The notes: generated from the letters alone by a model not told the origin. A stretch of 64,000 nucleotides of DNA from Amycolatopsis benzoatilytica AK 16/65 (GCF_000383915.1 NZ_KB912942.1:255806-319805); one strand, 5' to 3'; counted from the stretch's first letter, positions 27,362 to 36,257 are shown. Numbers and translations: made by a program.

Positions 27362-27386
27362 GACCACCGAAAGGCCCTTGCCGCTC

Positions 27387-27839
27387 ATGCCTGTCTCCGC
27401 ACCGCGCCCTTGGCTGACCGCCGACGCGCACGCTCGCCTCACCGCCGAACTCGCCGACCTGCAGCGCGAACCCGATGACGGCGCTTCCGAACAGGACCGG
27501 CTCGACCGTCGGCAGCACCGCCAGGCCCGGATCCGCCAGCTGCAAGAGCTGGTGCAGGACGCCGTGATCGGCGAAGACCCACCGGACGACGGCATCGCCG
27601 AACCCGGGATGGTCCTGACCGTGCGCTACGAAGACGGCGGCGGCACGGAAACCTTCCTCCTCGGCTCCCGCGACGAGGCAGGCGACGTCGCGGTCTGCTC
27701 GCCGGACTCGCCGCTCGGACAGGCACTCGACGGCGCGAAACCGGGGGAGGAGCGCGAGTACGAGGTGCCGAGCGGGGCGGTGGTGCGGGTGACGCTGGTC
27801 GCGGCGCATCCGTACGGCCGCTTTCGGAGCCGCTCCTGA
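27387..27839 (+). CDS. GreA/GreB-like elongation-factor family protein
   Basis: 150-residue protein with the domain order of transcript-cleavage factors but short. An N-terminal coiled-coil-like part (residues 12-60, LTADAHARLTAELADLQREP to ARIRQLQELVQDA) is followed by a GreA/B C-terminal barrel (GMVLTVRYEDGG, DVAVCSPDSPLGQALDGAKPGEEREYEVPSGAVVRVTLV). The coiled coil lacks an obvious DE pair at its tip, so it may be a secondary-channel binder without cleavage activity, like other actinobacterial Gre paralogues. The ATG at 27387 follows a hairpin terminator. Confidence 0.75.
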   Translation: MPVSAPRPWLTADAHARLTAELADLQREPDDGASEQDRLDRRQHRQARIRQLQELVQDAVIGEDPPDDGIAEPGMVLTVRYEDGGGTETFLLGSRDEAGDVAVCSPDSPLGQALDGAKPGEEREYEVPSGAVVRVTLVAAHPYGRFRSRS

Positions 27840-27867
27840 ACCCCCGGTTTCCGATTAGTCTGGGAGG

Positions 27868-28098
27868 GTGACCGACGAAGAGCTCCTCATCGAGTTCGCT
27901 CTGGCGCGGCTCGACAACCCGAGCCTCGACCTGGACGAAGTAGCCGCGCTGCTGGTCCGCCGCGGCGGGACGGACCGCATGATCGACCTGGCCGCCCGCA
28001 ACCTGGCGACCCGGGGCGAACTTCGCGGCGCGGTGTTCGAGTCGGCGGTGGAGCACGTGCTTCGGGTGGTGCTTTTGGTCCGGGGGCAGACGGACTGA
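27868..28098 (+). CDS. Small protein of unknown function, leaderless gene
   Basis: 76 residues, acidic and helical (TDEELLIEFALARLDNPSLD, DEVAALLVRRGG). GTG 27868 is preceded at 6 bases by TAGTCT (27856-27861), the arrangement of a leaderless mycobacterial/actinomycete promoter, which supports the start and its own transcription. No family is recognised and no metal or membrane motif is visible. It is followed by almost 1 kb without a gene. Confidence 0.6.
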   Translation: MTDEELLIEFALARLDNPSLDLDEVAALLVRRGGTDRMIDLAARNLATRGELRGAVFESAVEHVLRVVLLVRGQTD

Positions 28099-29043
28099 GG
28101 TCTCGCTCGGCGCGTGGTCCGGTGGGCAGCCGGGTTGTGGCGCGGCTGCGTTATGGGCCCCGTTGGCAGCGACCTTGGCGCAGGTGGCCCACCCCGGCCC
28201 AACCCGGTCCACCCCGGCCACAGCTACCGCCCAGCCCCAGAGCTCCAGCCGCAGAGCCCCAGCCTTGGCCGCGCTTATCGCTGCGGCTGCTCTCGCTCCA
28301 GAGCCGTGCGCCCGCACCGTCGCTCCTGCCGTTCTCGTCGTTCGCCCGCGGCAGGCGACCAGACCGCTACTGCCGCTCTCGTCGTTCACCCGCCGCAGGC
28401 GACCAGACCGCTACTGCCGCTGCGGAAGCGCCGCACGCCGGTCACCTTTTCCCATCCGCGCGTCGCTCGCGGGCCCCGCCGCCCTCCGTGCCCCGCGCAT
28501 CGTGCCTACCGCATCGCCGGCGATCCGCAGGACGTCCTCTTCGGACTGTCCATAACCGCTGGTCACACCCCCGCGCCCGACAAACCGTGCAGATTTCCGG
28601 GCCCCTGTTCCGGCCGCCGATTCCATTGTGGACAATTTCCGCCCGTTCCGTTCCTGGTTCCGGTACGAATTGTCGACCAGCGAATACCGCCAGGTGTGCC
28701 GGTAGCGGTCACATCACGCCAAGTGTTCGGCGAATACCCTTCGTAGGATCACTCCTACGGGTGAGTTTGGGGGCAATCCGCCAGATGGGCCCCGATGTTG
28801 GTAGCTCAGCGTGAGAAATCGCGGCGGCAGCGCCGCGTTACATCACTCTTTAGTGGTGAAACTGCGGGAATTGCCGTAACGGGAACCGGCTGGTCGACGC
28901 GCAGCGGAGTCGATCTTGCTTTGCGTTTCGAGGGCTGCTTGATTAATGTCAGCGGCCTGCCGGTGATCGACAGTTGTGCGCGGTCACGCGTGGATTCGGG
29001 GATCCGCGGGCGGTTCCATTCTTGATGTTCGGAAGGACAATTC
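28099..29043. other. 945-base region with no supported gene; 44-bp direct repeat
   Basis: Open frames here lack start sites and known domains and have Pro/Arg-rich compositional bias. A 44-bp unit (CTGCCG...CTCGTCGTTC...GACCAGACCGCTA) occurs in tandem at 28326-28369 and 28370-28413 with four differences. The AT content rises from about 28.6 kb towards 29.0 kb, as expected for the upstream region of the secreted-protein gene at 29044. Confidence 0.55.
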
Positions 29044-29859
29044 ATGCGTTCTGCCCTGCTGCGCGGACGGACCCTCGCGGTCGCGGTTCCCGCGCTGGCT
29101 CTGCTCGCCACCGCCGTCGCCCCGTCGGCGGTCGCCGCCGAGTCGGCTGCCGGTTCGGCTTACGGCGCGTCCGCTTCGGTCTCGCTGCTGCCTGGCGTGC
29201 TCGGCGGCAAGGGGATCACCATCGACACCGGCAAGCTCGCCGCGTCCTCGACCGATGGCCCGACGTCGGCCAGCGTCCTCGACGCGCCGCTGAAGGGCCT
29301 GGTCACCGCGAAGGTGATCAGCAGCTCGGCGAACCAGTCCGGCACCGGCGGCCCGGTCACCTCGAAGGCCTCGATCGTCGACGCCGCGCTCCCGGTGCTC
29401 GCGCCGCTCGCCGGCAGCACCCCGACGGCCCGCGTGATCAGCTCCCAGTGCAAGTCCACCTCGGACGGCATCACCGCTTCGTCCGAGCTGGTCGGCCTCG
29501 ACCTCGGCAAGATCGGCAAGATCCCGGTGTCGACCAAGCCGAACCAGAAGCTCGGCATCGACGGCGTGCTGCAGGTCATCGTCAACGAGCAGATCAAGCA
29601 CGCCGACGGCAGCCTCACCGTCAACGCGCTGCACGTGAAGCTGCTCGGCGGCGACGTCACCAACGCGCTCGGCAAGGGCGACATCGTGCTCGCCTCGTCC
29701 ACCTGCGCCAAGGTCGCCGGCAACCCGACGACCACCCAGCCCGGCCAGCCGGGTCAGCCGACCCCGCCGGCCAACGGCGGCGGCAGCCAGGTGACCGTCG
29801 TGCCGGTCGGAGCGCCGGAGACCGGGGACGGCTCACTGGCCGCGGTGACCGTCAAGTGA
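29044..29859 (+). CDS. Secreted choice-of-anchor P-type protein
   Basis: 271-residue exported protein. The signal peptide is about residues 1-31 (RTLAVAVPALALLATAVAPS...AVAAE). The mature part is Ser/Gly/Ala-rich with beta-type sequence and two Cys (ISSQCKS, ASSTCAK), as in actinobacterial choice-of-anchor P proteins. After a QPGQPGQPTPP linker the C-terminus is VPVGAPETGDGS plus ten residues, an LPXTG-like PETG without a following membrane helix or positive tail. The next gene overlaps its stop and is a class F sortase, so this protein is the probable substrate; the noncanonical tail is notable. GGAAGGA precedes the ATG. Confidence 0.75.
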   Translation: MRSALLRGRTLAVAVPALALLATAVAPSAVAAESAAGSAYGASASVSLLPGVLGGKGITIDTGKLAASSTDGPTSASVLDAPLKGLVTAKVISSSANQSGTGGPVTSKASIVDAALPVLAPLAGSTPTARVISSQCKSTSDGITASSELVGLDLGKIGKIPVSTKPNQKLGIDGVLQVIVNEQIKHADGSLTVNALHVKLLGGDVTNALGKGDIVLASSTCAKVAGNPTTTQPGQPGQPTPPANGGGSQVTVVPVGAPETGDGSLAAVTVK

Positions 29860-30437
29860 CCCGTTCCCGGTTCGGGCTTTTCGCGCTCCTGCTGGCTTTT
29901 ATCGCCAACTTCGCGCTGCTCGGCTGCGGTTCGGCGGACCAGACTCCGCCGGCCGCGGCCCCGGCGAGTTCCGCCTCGGCCGCGCAGGTCGCGGAGCCGG
30001 TTTCGCTTGACGTGCCCAGCATCGACGCGCACTCGTCGCTGGTCCCGCTCGGCCTCAACGACGACAAGACCGTCCAGGTGCCGCCGGTCGACCAGCCGCT
30101 GCAAGCCGGCTGGTACCACTTCGGCCCCAAGCCGGGCCAGGTCGGTCCGGCGGTCGTCCTCGGCCACATCGACGGCAACCACCAGAAGGGCATCTTCTGG
30201 CGGCTGCACGAGATGAAGCAGGGCGACAAGATCATCGTCGGCCGCAAGGACGGCTCGAAGGCCAGCTTCACGGTGACCAAGGTCGACCAGATCGCGAAGA
30301 AGACCTTCCCCACCGAAGCGGTCTACGGCAACACCAGCGACGCGCAGATCCGCCTCATCACCTGCGGCGGCGCGTTCGACCCGGAAAAGCACAGCTATCT
30401 CGACAACATCATCGTGTACGGCACGCTCGACAGCTGA
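29856..30437 (+). CDS. Class F sortase, lipoprotein-like
   Basis: 193-residue extracytoplasmic transpeptidase. The N-terminus is a hydrophobic segment ending ALLGC (C24), a good lipobox, so it may be lipid-anchored. The catalytic residues are H104 in VVLGHIDG and C170 in RLITCGG. The residues after C170 contain no arginine, although sortases normally have one on the strand after the Cys; R166 just before it is the nearest. The GTG overlaps the upstream TGA (GTGA), so it is translationally coupled to the choice-of-anchor P gene. It probably joins that protein to the envelope, or processes it. Confidence 0.82.
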   Translation: MTRSRFGLFALLLAFIANFALLGCGSADQTPPAAAPASSASAAQVAEPVSLDVPSIDAHSSLVPLGLNDDKTVQVPPVDQPLQAGWYHFGPKPGQVGPAVVLGHIDGNHQKGIFWRLHEMKQGDKIIVGRKDGSKASFTVTKVDQIAKKTFPTEAVYGNTSDAQIRLITCGGAFDPEKHSYLDNIIVYGTLDS

Positions 30438-30451
30438 GCCCTGCCGACCCG

Positions 30452-30506
30452 GTCCGGGAAGGGCCCCTTGCGGGACTTAGATTCCGTCAAGGGGTCCTTC
30501 CCGGAC
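30452..30506. repeat. Interspersed hairpin repeat, copy 4
   Basis: GTCCGGGAAGGGCCCCTTG and AAGGGGTCCTTCCCGGAC with the GGACTTAGATTCCGT centre. It lies between the convergent sortase and MarR genes. Confidence 0.8.
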
Positions 30507-30540
30507 TACTGGGAAGCACCGGGGAGCCGGCGGGACGAGG

Positions 30541-31020
30541 TCACTGGCTGGCGAGCTCGTCCGTCACTCCTCGCCCCAGCTCCGTCGTCCGTCGCAGAAA
30601 CCCGGCGATCAGGGCCAGTTCCTCCTCGGTGTAGCCCGCGCACAGCTCGTCCAGCGCGGAGTTCATCCCGGCGTACTGCCGGAACACCTCCTGCGCCCGC
30701 CCGGCCACCGCGCGCACCGTGACCGCGCGGCGGTCCGTCGCTGCGGGGTCTCGCTCCCGCACCACCCAGCTGCCCCGCTCCAGCCGGTCGAGGATGCCGG
30801 TCACCGTCGCCGGGTGCAGGCCCGCTCGGCGGGCCAGCGCACTCGGGCTCAGCGGGCCCTCGCGCGAGATCAGCTCCAGGCAGTCCAGGTCGGCGTCCTT
30901 GATTTTCAGTCGGCCGCCGACCTGATGGTTCAGCAACGACAGTTGATTGCGCAGCTCCCGAAGCGAGTCCTTGACCGCCACTGTCGTACGTCGGCGGCGG
31001 CGCGCCGTTTCGGAAGCCAT
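30541..31020 (-). CDS. MarR-family transcriptional regulator
   Basis: 159-residue winged-helix repressor. The HTH is at about 57-85 (LSPSALARRAGLHPATVTGILDRLERGSWVVRERD), followed by the family wing DPAATDRRAVTVRA. The remaining helices form the dimer interface. The ATG is at 31020. Its neighbours are a small gene upstream on the same strand and, 1.9 kb away, an MFS exporter whose promoter carries CTTAGCCTAGCTAAG, a MarR-like dyad; control of that exporter is plausible but not shown. Confidence 0.85.
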   Translation of the reverse strand: MASETARRRRRTTVAVKDSLRELRNQLSLLNHQVGGRLKIKDADLDCLELISREGPLSPSALARRAGLHPATVTGILDRLERGSWVVRERDPAATDRRAVTVRAVAGRAQEVFRQYAGMNSALDELCAGYTEEELALIAGFLRRTTELGRGVTDELASQ

Positions 31021-31066
31021 CCGGCCTGCCCTTCGTAACGAGTTCCAGCTGGTCAGCGTAGCCGGG

Positions 31067-31309
31067 TCAGGCAGCGGCGAGCAGGGCTTCCCCCTCCGGC
31101 GTCAGCTCGGCGGGCACCGGCGAGCCAGCCGGGCCGGAACCGATGGCGCGCAGCAGGCCGGCATGGGCCAGCGCGTGCGCGGTGAACTGGTCGCAGCACG
31201 GCAGGCCGTCCACGAACAGGTCCGGTTCGCAGCTGCGGGTCAGCCGGCCGCGTCCGGCGGCGACGGCGCGCAGCATCGCGATTCCCCGGTGCGTGACGTC
31301 GGTGTCCAT
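31067..31309 (-). CDS. Small protein, possible winged-helix fragment, function unknown
   Basis: 80 residues from an ATG at 31309 with GGAGG five bases upstream; an in-frame start nine codons earlier lacks such a site. The sequence (GIAMLRAVAAGRGRLTRS, CCDQFTAHALAHAGLLRA, ELTPEGEALLAAA) resembles a compact winged helix, but I cannot name a family. It has a CC pair at the centre. Co-oriented with the MarR gene (46 bases apart) and divergent from the GlcD-like oxidase. Confidence 0.6.
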   Translation of the reverse strand: MDTDVTHRGIAMLRAVAAGRGRLTRSCEPDLFVDGLPCCDQFTAHALAHAGLLRAIGSGPAGSPVPAELTPEGEALLAAA

Positions 31310-31401
31310 GCCTGCCTCCTCGAAGCGTGCTTCCACCGATACGTCGAACGAGCCGGCCGGCTTTCGACCTAATCTGGCGTGGAGACGACGAAGGAGCGCC
31401 G

Positions 31402-32775
31402 ATGCTGATCGACGACCTGCGCACTGTCCTGCCAGACGACCGGATCGTGCAGGACCCAGATGTGCTGCGCGGCTACGCGCACGACGAAGCCGAGTGGGCC
31501 CCTTACGGCGAACCGGCGGTGCTGGTCCGACCGCATACCGCGGACGAAGTGCAGGCGGTCGTGCGGCAGTGCATCAAGCACCGCACGCCGTTGGTGCCGC
31601 GCGGCGCGGGGACTGGATTGTCCGGCGGCGCGAACGCGCTGTCCGGCTGTGTCGTGCTGAGCACCGACCGGCTGACCGCGATCAAAGAGATCGACCCGGT
31701 CGAAAGGCTCGCCGTGGTCGAACCCGGTGTGGTCAATGACGATCTCCGGGCGGCCTGCGCCGACCACGGGCTGTGGTATCCGCCGGACCCGGCCAGTTCG
31801 CCGTGGTCGACGATCGGCGGCAACGTCGCCACCAACGCGGGCGGCGTCTGCTGTGTCAAATACGGGGTGACCCGCGATTACGTGCTGGGGCTGCAAGTCG
31901 TCACCGGCACCGGCGAGCTGGTCCGGCTCGGCAGGCGCACCGCGAAGGGCGTCGCCGGGTACGACCTCGCCGGGCTGATGGTCGGCTCCGAAGGCACGCT
32001 GGGCGTGCTCACCGAAGTCACCGTGCGGCTGCGAGCGAAACGCCCCGCGGAGGCGACCGTCGCCGGCTACTTCGATTCGACGGTCGCGGCGGGCGAGGCG
32101 GCCGCGGCGATCCGGGCGGCCGGTGTGGTTCCGTCTGCGCTGGAACTCGTGGACCGGCATTGCCTCGCCGCCGTGGACGCGTGGAAGAACATGGGACTGT
32201 CGGCGGACGCGAACGTCGTTCTGCTCGGCCGCAGCGACGTCCCGGGCGGGCACGAGACCGCGGTGATGCTGGAATGCTTCGAGAAAGCCGGTGCGACGTG
32301 GGCCGCGCAGTCCACCGACCAGGAGGAGGCGGACGCGCTGTTCGCCGCCCGGCGGCTGGCGTACCCGGCGCTGGAACGGCTCGGCCCGGTGCTCACCGAG
32401 GATGTCTGCGTGCCGACCCACCTGGTGCCGGAAATGCTCGCCCGCATCGACCTCGCCGCGGAACGGCACGACACGCAAATCGCCAATATCGCCCACATCG
32501 GCGACGGGAATCTGCACCCGCTGCTGATCACGCCGACCGGCGACGACGAGGCGCAGCGCCGGGCGCAGGCGGCTTTCGACGACATCGTCGCCGACGCGCT
32601 CGAACTCGGCGGCACGGTCACCGGCGAGCACGGAGTCGGCCTGCTCAAGCAATCCGGGTTGGCCCGGGAGCTGGGCCCGGCTGTCCTCGACCTGCACCGC
32701 GCGGTCAAGGAGGCGCTCGACCCGCACCGCATCCTGAATCCGGGAAAGGTGTTCGGCGGTCCCGCTCAGCGGTAA
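31402..32775 (+). CDS. FAD-linked oxidase, GlcD/D-lactate dehydrogenase-like
   Basis: 457-residue flavoprotein of the VAO family. The FAD-binding PCMH part has VPRGAGTGLSGGANAL (about 70-85), PDPASSPWSTIGGNVATNAGG and LMVGSEGTLGVLTE. The C-terminal FAD-oxidase domain ends with HIGDGNLHP, TVTGEHGVGLLK and HRILNPGKVF. Likely reaction: oxidation of glycolate, D-lactate or another 2-hydroxy acid to the 2-oxo acid. The partner subunits of glycolate oxidase (GlcE, GlcF) are absent, so a single-subunit dehydrogenase is more likely. AAGGAG stands before the ATG at 31402; TAATCT at 31370-31375 is a likely -10 box. Confidence 0.85.
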   Translation: MLIDDLRTVLPDDRIVQDPDVLRGYAHDEAEWAPYGEPAVLVRPHTADEVQAVVRQCIKHRTPLVPRGAGTGLSGGANALSGCVVLSTDRLTAIKEIDPVERLAVVEPGVVNDDLRAACADHGLWYPPDPASSPWSTIGGNVATNAGGVCCVKYGVTRDYVLGLQVVTGTGELVRLGRRTAKGVAGYDLAGLMVGSEGTLGVLTEVTVRLRAKRPAEATVAGYFDSTVAAGEAAAAIRAAGVVPSALELVDRHCLAAVDAWKNMGLSADANVVLLGRSDVPGGHETAVMLECFEKAGATWAAQSTDQEEADALFAARRLAYPALERLGPVLTEDVCVPTHLVPEMLARIDLAAERHDTQIANIAHIGDGNLHPLLITPTGDDEAQRRAQAAFDDIVADALELGGTVTGEHGVGLLKQSGLARELGPAVLDLHRAVKEALDPHRILNPGKVFGGPAQR

Positions 32776-32852
32776 CTCGACCGGGTGAAGGTAAATAGTC
32801 CACAAAGGATAGTCATCGATTTGTGACCCTTGTCTCCCAGTCGTTTCCGATT

Positions 32853-32893
32853 GTTGGTTGCCTACCGCAACCAACTTGCTTAGCCTAGCTAAG
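32853..32893. promoter_or_regulatory. Two dyads in the MFS promoter (one MarR-like)
   Basis: GTTGGTTGC-CTACC-GCAACCAAC (32853-32875) is followed at once by CTTAGC-CTA-GCTAAG (32879-32893), both perfect. TTGCCT (32859) and TAGCCT (32881), 16 bp apart, could be the -35 and -10 boxes, so the dyads overlap the promoter of the exporter at 32916. The second dyad resembles known MarR sites. Confidence 0.6.
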
Positions 32894-32915
32894 GGAACGG
32901 CTGGGAGAGGGGTTT

Positions 32916-34688
32916 GTGACGGTGGCGGAGCGCAGGACGTATTCGATCGCGGAGCTGGGCCCGCGGTACAAGTGGATCGCGCTGTCCAACACGACGCTCG
33001 GGATGCTGATCGCGACGATCAACTCGTCGATCGTGCTGATCGCGCTGCCGGACATCTTCAAGGGCATCGGCATCAACCCGCTGGAGCCGTCCAACACCAG
33101 CTACCTGCTGTGGATGATCATGGGCTTCCTCGTGGTCACCGCGGTGCTGGTAGTGGCGTTCGGCCGGCTGGGCGACATGTACGGCCGGGCCCGGATGTAC
33201 AACCTCGGCTTCGCCGTCTTCACGGTTTCCTCGATCATGCTGGCCATCACCTGGTTCCAGGGCGACGCGGCCGCGCTGTGGCTGATCGGCTGGCGGATCG
33301 TGCAGGGCGTGGGCGGCGCCTTCCTGATGGCCAACTCGTCGGCGATCCTCACCGACGCCTTCCCGGCGAACCAGCGCGGCCTCGCGCTCGGCATGAACGG
33401 CGTCGCGGCGATCGCCGGCTCGTTCCTCGGCCTGGTGGTCGGCGGCGTGCTGGCCCCGGTCGACTGGAACCTGATCTTCCTGGTGTCGGTGCCGTTCGGC
33501 GTGATCGGCACGGTCTGGGCGTACCTGAAGCTGCACGACACCGGCGTCCGCAAGCACGCGAAGATGGACTGGTGGGGCAACATCACCTTCGCGGTCGGCC
33601 TCATCGCGGTGCTGGTCGGCATCACCTACGGCATCCAGCCCTACGGCACGTCGCAGACCGGCTGGGGCAGCCCGATGGTGCTGTCCTGCCTGATCGGCGG
33701 GATCGCGGTGCTGATCGCGTTCGTGATCATCGAGACCAAGGTGGACAACCCGCTGTTCCGGTTGTCGCTGTTCAAGATCCGCTCGTTCAGCTGGGGCAAC
33801 CTGGCGAACCTCACCGCCTCGCTCGGCCGCGGCGGGCTGCAGTTCGTGCTGATCATCTGGTTGCAGGGGATCTGGCTGCCGCAGCACGGCTACACCTTCG
33901 AGCAGACCCCGCTGTGGGCGGGTATCTACATGCTGCCGCTGACCATCGGCTTCCTGGTGTCCGCGCCGACGTCCGGCATCCTGTCCGACCGGATCGGCAG
34001 CCGGCTGCTGGCCTCCGGCGGCTTGGTCATCACCGCGCTGACCTTCCTGCTGCTGACGTTCCTGCCGGTGGACTTCAACTACTGGGCGTTCGCGGCGATC
34101 CTGCTGCTCAACGGCATCGGCATGGGCATGTTCTCCTCGCCCAACCGGGCCGAGGTGATGAACAGCCTGCCCGCCGATTCGCGCGGGTCCGGCGCGGGCA
34201 TGATGACCACCTTCCAGAACGCGGCGATGGTGCTGTCGATCGGGTTCTTCTTCAGCCTGATCATCGCCGGGCTGTCCGACAACCTGCCGGGCGCGATGTC
34301 GCGGGGCCTGATCCAGCACGGCGTCCCGGAGGCGGCCGCACAGCAGGTCGCGCACCTGCCCGCGGTGGCGGTGCTCTTCGCGGCCTTCCTCGGCTACAAC
34401 CCGATCCAGCAGCTGCTCGGCCCGCAGTTGCACAACCTGCCCGCCGACCAGGCGAGCTTCCTGACCGGGCGGAGCTTCTTCCCGAACCTGATCTCCGGCC
34501 CGTTCCAGGACGGCCTCGCGGTGGCGTTCGGCTTCGCGATCGTGGTGTGCCTGATCGGCGCGGTCGCCTCGCTGCTGTGCAAGGACGTGAAGAAGTCGCC
34601 GGAGTCGGTGGGCGAGGAACTGGCCGCGGTGGCCGGTGAATCCGGCGGCGGGCCGAGCGAGCTGGTTTCCCCGCGCAGCGACCGGTAA
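32916..34688 (+). CDS. MFS drug/metabolite exporter, DHA2 (14-helix) type
   Basis: 590-residue integral membrane transporter. The first helix (IALSNTTLGMLIATINSSIV) and the motif after helix 2 (GRLGDMYGRARMY) identify the MFS. The helix 5 motif C, GMNGVAAIAGSFLGLVVGGVL, is found in antiporters of the DHA group. Fourteen hydrophobic segments and a C-terminal cytosolic tail (VSPRSDR end) fit the DHA2 family, which exports drugs or secondary metabolites by proton antiport. The GTG at 32916 has GGGAGAGG upstream. Two dyads in its promoter indicate repression. The downstream DUF1737 gene is convergent, one base after its stop. Confidence 0.88.
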   Translation: MTVAERRTYSIAELGPRYKWIALSNTTLGMLIATINSSIVLIALPDIFKGIGINPLEPSNTSYLLWMIMGFLVVTAVLVVAFGRLGDMYGRARMYNLGFAVFTVSSIMLAITWFQGDAAALWLIGWRIVQGVGGAFLMANSSAILTDAFPANQRGLALGMNGVAAIAGSFLGLVVGGVLAPVDWNLIFLVSVPFGVIGTVWAYLKLHDTGVRKHAKMDWWGNITFAVGLIAVLVGITYGIQPYGTSQTGWGSPMVLSCLIGGIAVLIAFVIIETKVDNPLFRLSLFKIRSFSWGNLANLTASLGRGGLQFVLIIWLQGIWLPQHGYTFEQTPLWAGIYMLPLTIGFLVSAPTSGILSDRIGSRLLASGGLVITALTFLLLTFLPVDFNYWAFAAILLLNGIGMGMFSSPNRAEVMNSLPADSRGSGAGMMTTFQNAAMVLSIGFFFSLIIAGLSDNLPGAMSRGLIQHGVPEAAAQQVAHLPAVAVLFAAFLGYNPIQQLLGPQLHNLPADQASFLTGRSFFPNLISGPFQDGLAVAFGFAIVVCLIGAVASLLCKDVKKSPESVGEELAAVAGESGGGPSELVSPRSDR

Positions 34689-34689
34689 G

Positions 34690-34872
34690 TCAGTCGACTG
34701 GCCAGAGCACCGCTTGCGCGACGATGACGTGCTCGCCGTTGAAAGTCACCGAGGGGCCCTCGTGCAGGCGGTAGCCCAGCGCGAGGGCCTCGCTGACCCG
34801 GTGGCAGAACGCCGCGTCGTCGGGGCCGGTGAGAACGCGGTAGACCGGAAGTCCGTTCGGGGGAGTGTTCAT
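34690..34872 (-). CDS. DUF1737 protein
   Basis: 60-residue protein with the DUF1737 pattern: YRVLTGPDDAAFCHRVSEAL, then ALGYRLHEGPSVTFNGEHVIVAQAV. This resembles short domains that bind or scaffold other proteins, with no reaction known. Its ATG overlaps the MFS stop by four bases (ATGA at 34869-34872), so it is the last gene of the FMN reductase/MFS/DUF1737 operon. Confidence 0.75.
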   Translation of the reverse strand: MNTPPNGLPVYRVLTGPDDAAFCHRVSEALALGYRLHEGPSVTFNGEHVIVAQAVLWPVD

Positions 34873-36257
34873 CCGGCCATAGTCTCAGCTCTGCCCGGAT
34901 TCCGGGCAGCTCGGGCCACCAGCCACGCCGCGGCCAGCGCGCCGCCCGCACCGACGCTCACTGCCAGGAATCCCAGCCGGAACGCCGCGGCGACGTCTGG
35001 CAGATGGTTCGCGATCAGCACCGTGAACGCGGCGCCGCCGAGCGATCCGCCCAGCCGCAGCAGGATGGTCACCTGAGCGGCGGCGTCGGGAAGTTTCGCC
35101 GGCGAGACGGTTTTGTACGCCGCGATCCCCATCGGCATGCTCACCAGCGCCACCGAAGCCCCGTATCCGGCCAGCAGCAGCTGAACCACCGCCATCGGTG
35201 CGTTCGCGGGGAGAAACGCGAACGGCATCGTGCTCGCCACCGCCAGCACCGCGCCGGCCAACGCGACCGGCGCGGTGCCGTATCGGTCGACCGCCCGACC
35301 GGTGAACGGGGCCGCTGCCGCCGTGGCACCGGCGAATCCGAGCAGGCTCAAGCCGGTGCCGACGAAACTCAGCTGCCTGCCGATCTGGAAGTACAGCGTC
35401 ACTACGATCCCGCTGCCGAAGATCAGTGCGCCGTTGAACGCGGCGGCGAGGCTGGCGGCCCGGTAAAGCCGGTTGCGGTACAAGGAAAAGTCCAGCAGCG
35501 GATGCGGGTGCCGACGGCAGCGCAGGACGAACCAGGCCAGCAAACCCAGTGCGGGCAGGAGAATCGGCCAGGGCAGCTGTCCGGACTCGCCCCAGGACGT
35601 CACCGCGAACAGTGCCAGCGGCAGTCCCGCCGCGACCAGCGCGAGACCGGCGAAATCGATCCGGTGCGTCTCGGTCGGCGTCCCGCGCGGTACGTAGCGA
35701 AGCCCAAGCGCCAAGCCGATCGCGCCGATCGGCAGGTTGATCGCGAACAGCCACGGCCAGGAAAGCGACTGCAGAAGCACGCCGCCGACGAGCGGTCCGA
35801 GCGCGGGCGCGACACTCACCGCGATCCCCAGCGTCGCCATCACCCGCCCGAGCCGGGCCGCGCCGACCTGTTGGCCCAGCACGGTTTGCCCGGCCGGGAT
35901 CAGCATCCCGCCGGCCAGCCCCTGCAGCAGCCGGAAAACGATCAGCAGCCCGACCTCCGGCGCCAGCGCGCACAGCCCGGACGCGACGGTGAACGCGGCG
36001 AGCGCGACGAGCCACACCCGCCCGGCGCCGAATCGCCGCGAGAGCCAGCCGGTCAGCGGGAGCGACAGGGCGAGCGCGAGCAGGTACCCGCTCGCGACCC
36101 ATTGCGTCACCGAAAGATCCGCGTGCAGGTCGCGGCTGATCGAGTCGAGGCCGATGGTGACGACGGACGCGTCCAGTCCGCTGGCGAACGCGCCGAACAC
36201 GATCACCCAGCAGATCCGCCAGGTGGCCCGGTCGATCGGCGCGGCGACGGTGGTCAC
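34869..36257 (-). CDS. MFS multidrug efflux transporter, DHA2-like
   Basis: 462-residue transporter. Helix 1 is FGAFASGLDASVVTIGLDSI, then PLTGWLSRRFGAGRVWL (motif A) and ATLGIAVSVAPALGPLVGGVL (motif C), typical of drug/proton antiporters of the EmrB-like group. Fourteen hydrophobic segments are present. The GTG at 36257 overlaps the FMN reductase stop by four bases (GTGA), and the stop overlaps the DUF1737 start. The divergent TetR with operators in the shared promoter implies drug- or electrophile-inducible expression. Substrate unknown. Confidence 0.85.
   Translation of the reverse strand: MTTVAAPIDRATWRICWVIVFGAFASGLDASVVTIGLDSISRDLHADLSVTQWVASGYLLALALSLPLTGWLSRRFGAGRVWLVALAAFTVASGLCALAPEVGLLIVFRLLQGLAGGMLIPAGQTVLGQQVGAARLGRVMATLGIAVSVAPALGPLVGGVLLQSLSWPWLFAINLPIGAIGLALGLRYVPRGTPTETHRIDFAGLALVAAGLPLALFAVTSWGESGQLPWPILLPALGLLAWFVLRCRRHPHPLLDFSLYRNRLYRAASLAAAFNGALIFGSGIVVTLYFQIGRQLSFVGTGLSLLGFAGATAAAAPFTGRAVDRYGTAPVALAGAVLAVASTMPFAFLPANAPMAVVQLLLAGYGASVALVSMPMGIAAYKTVSPAKLPDAAAQVTILLRLGGSLGGAAFTVLIANHLPDVAAAFRLGFLAVSVGAGGALAAAWLVARAARNPGRAETMAG

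Noticed and set aside
28799..28808. GGTAGCTCAG, the D-arm consensus of many tRNAs
   Set aside because: No acceptor stem, anticodon arm or GTTCGANTC T-loop at the required distances.
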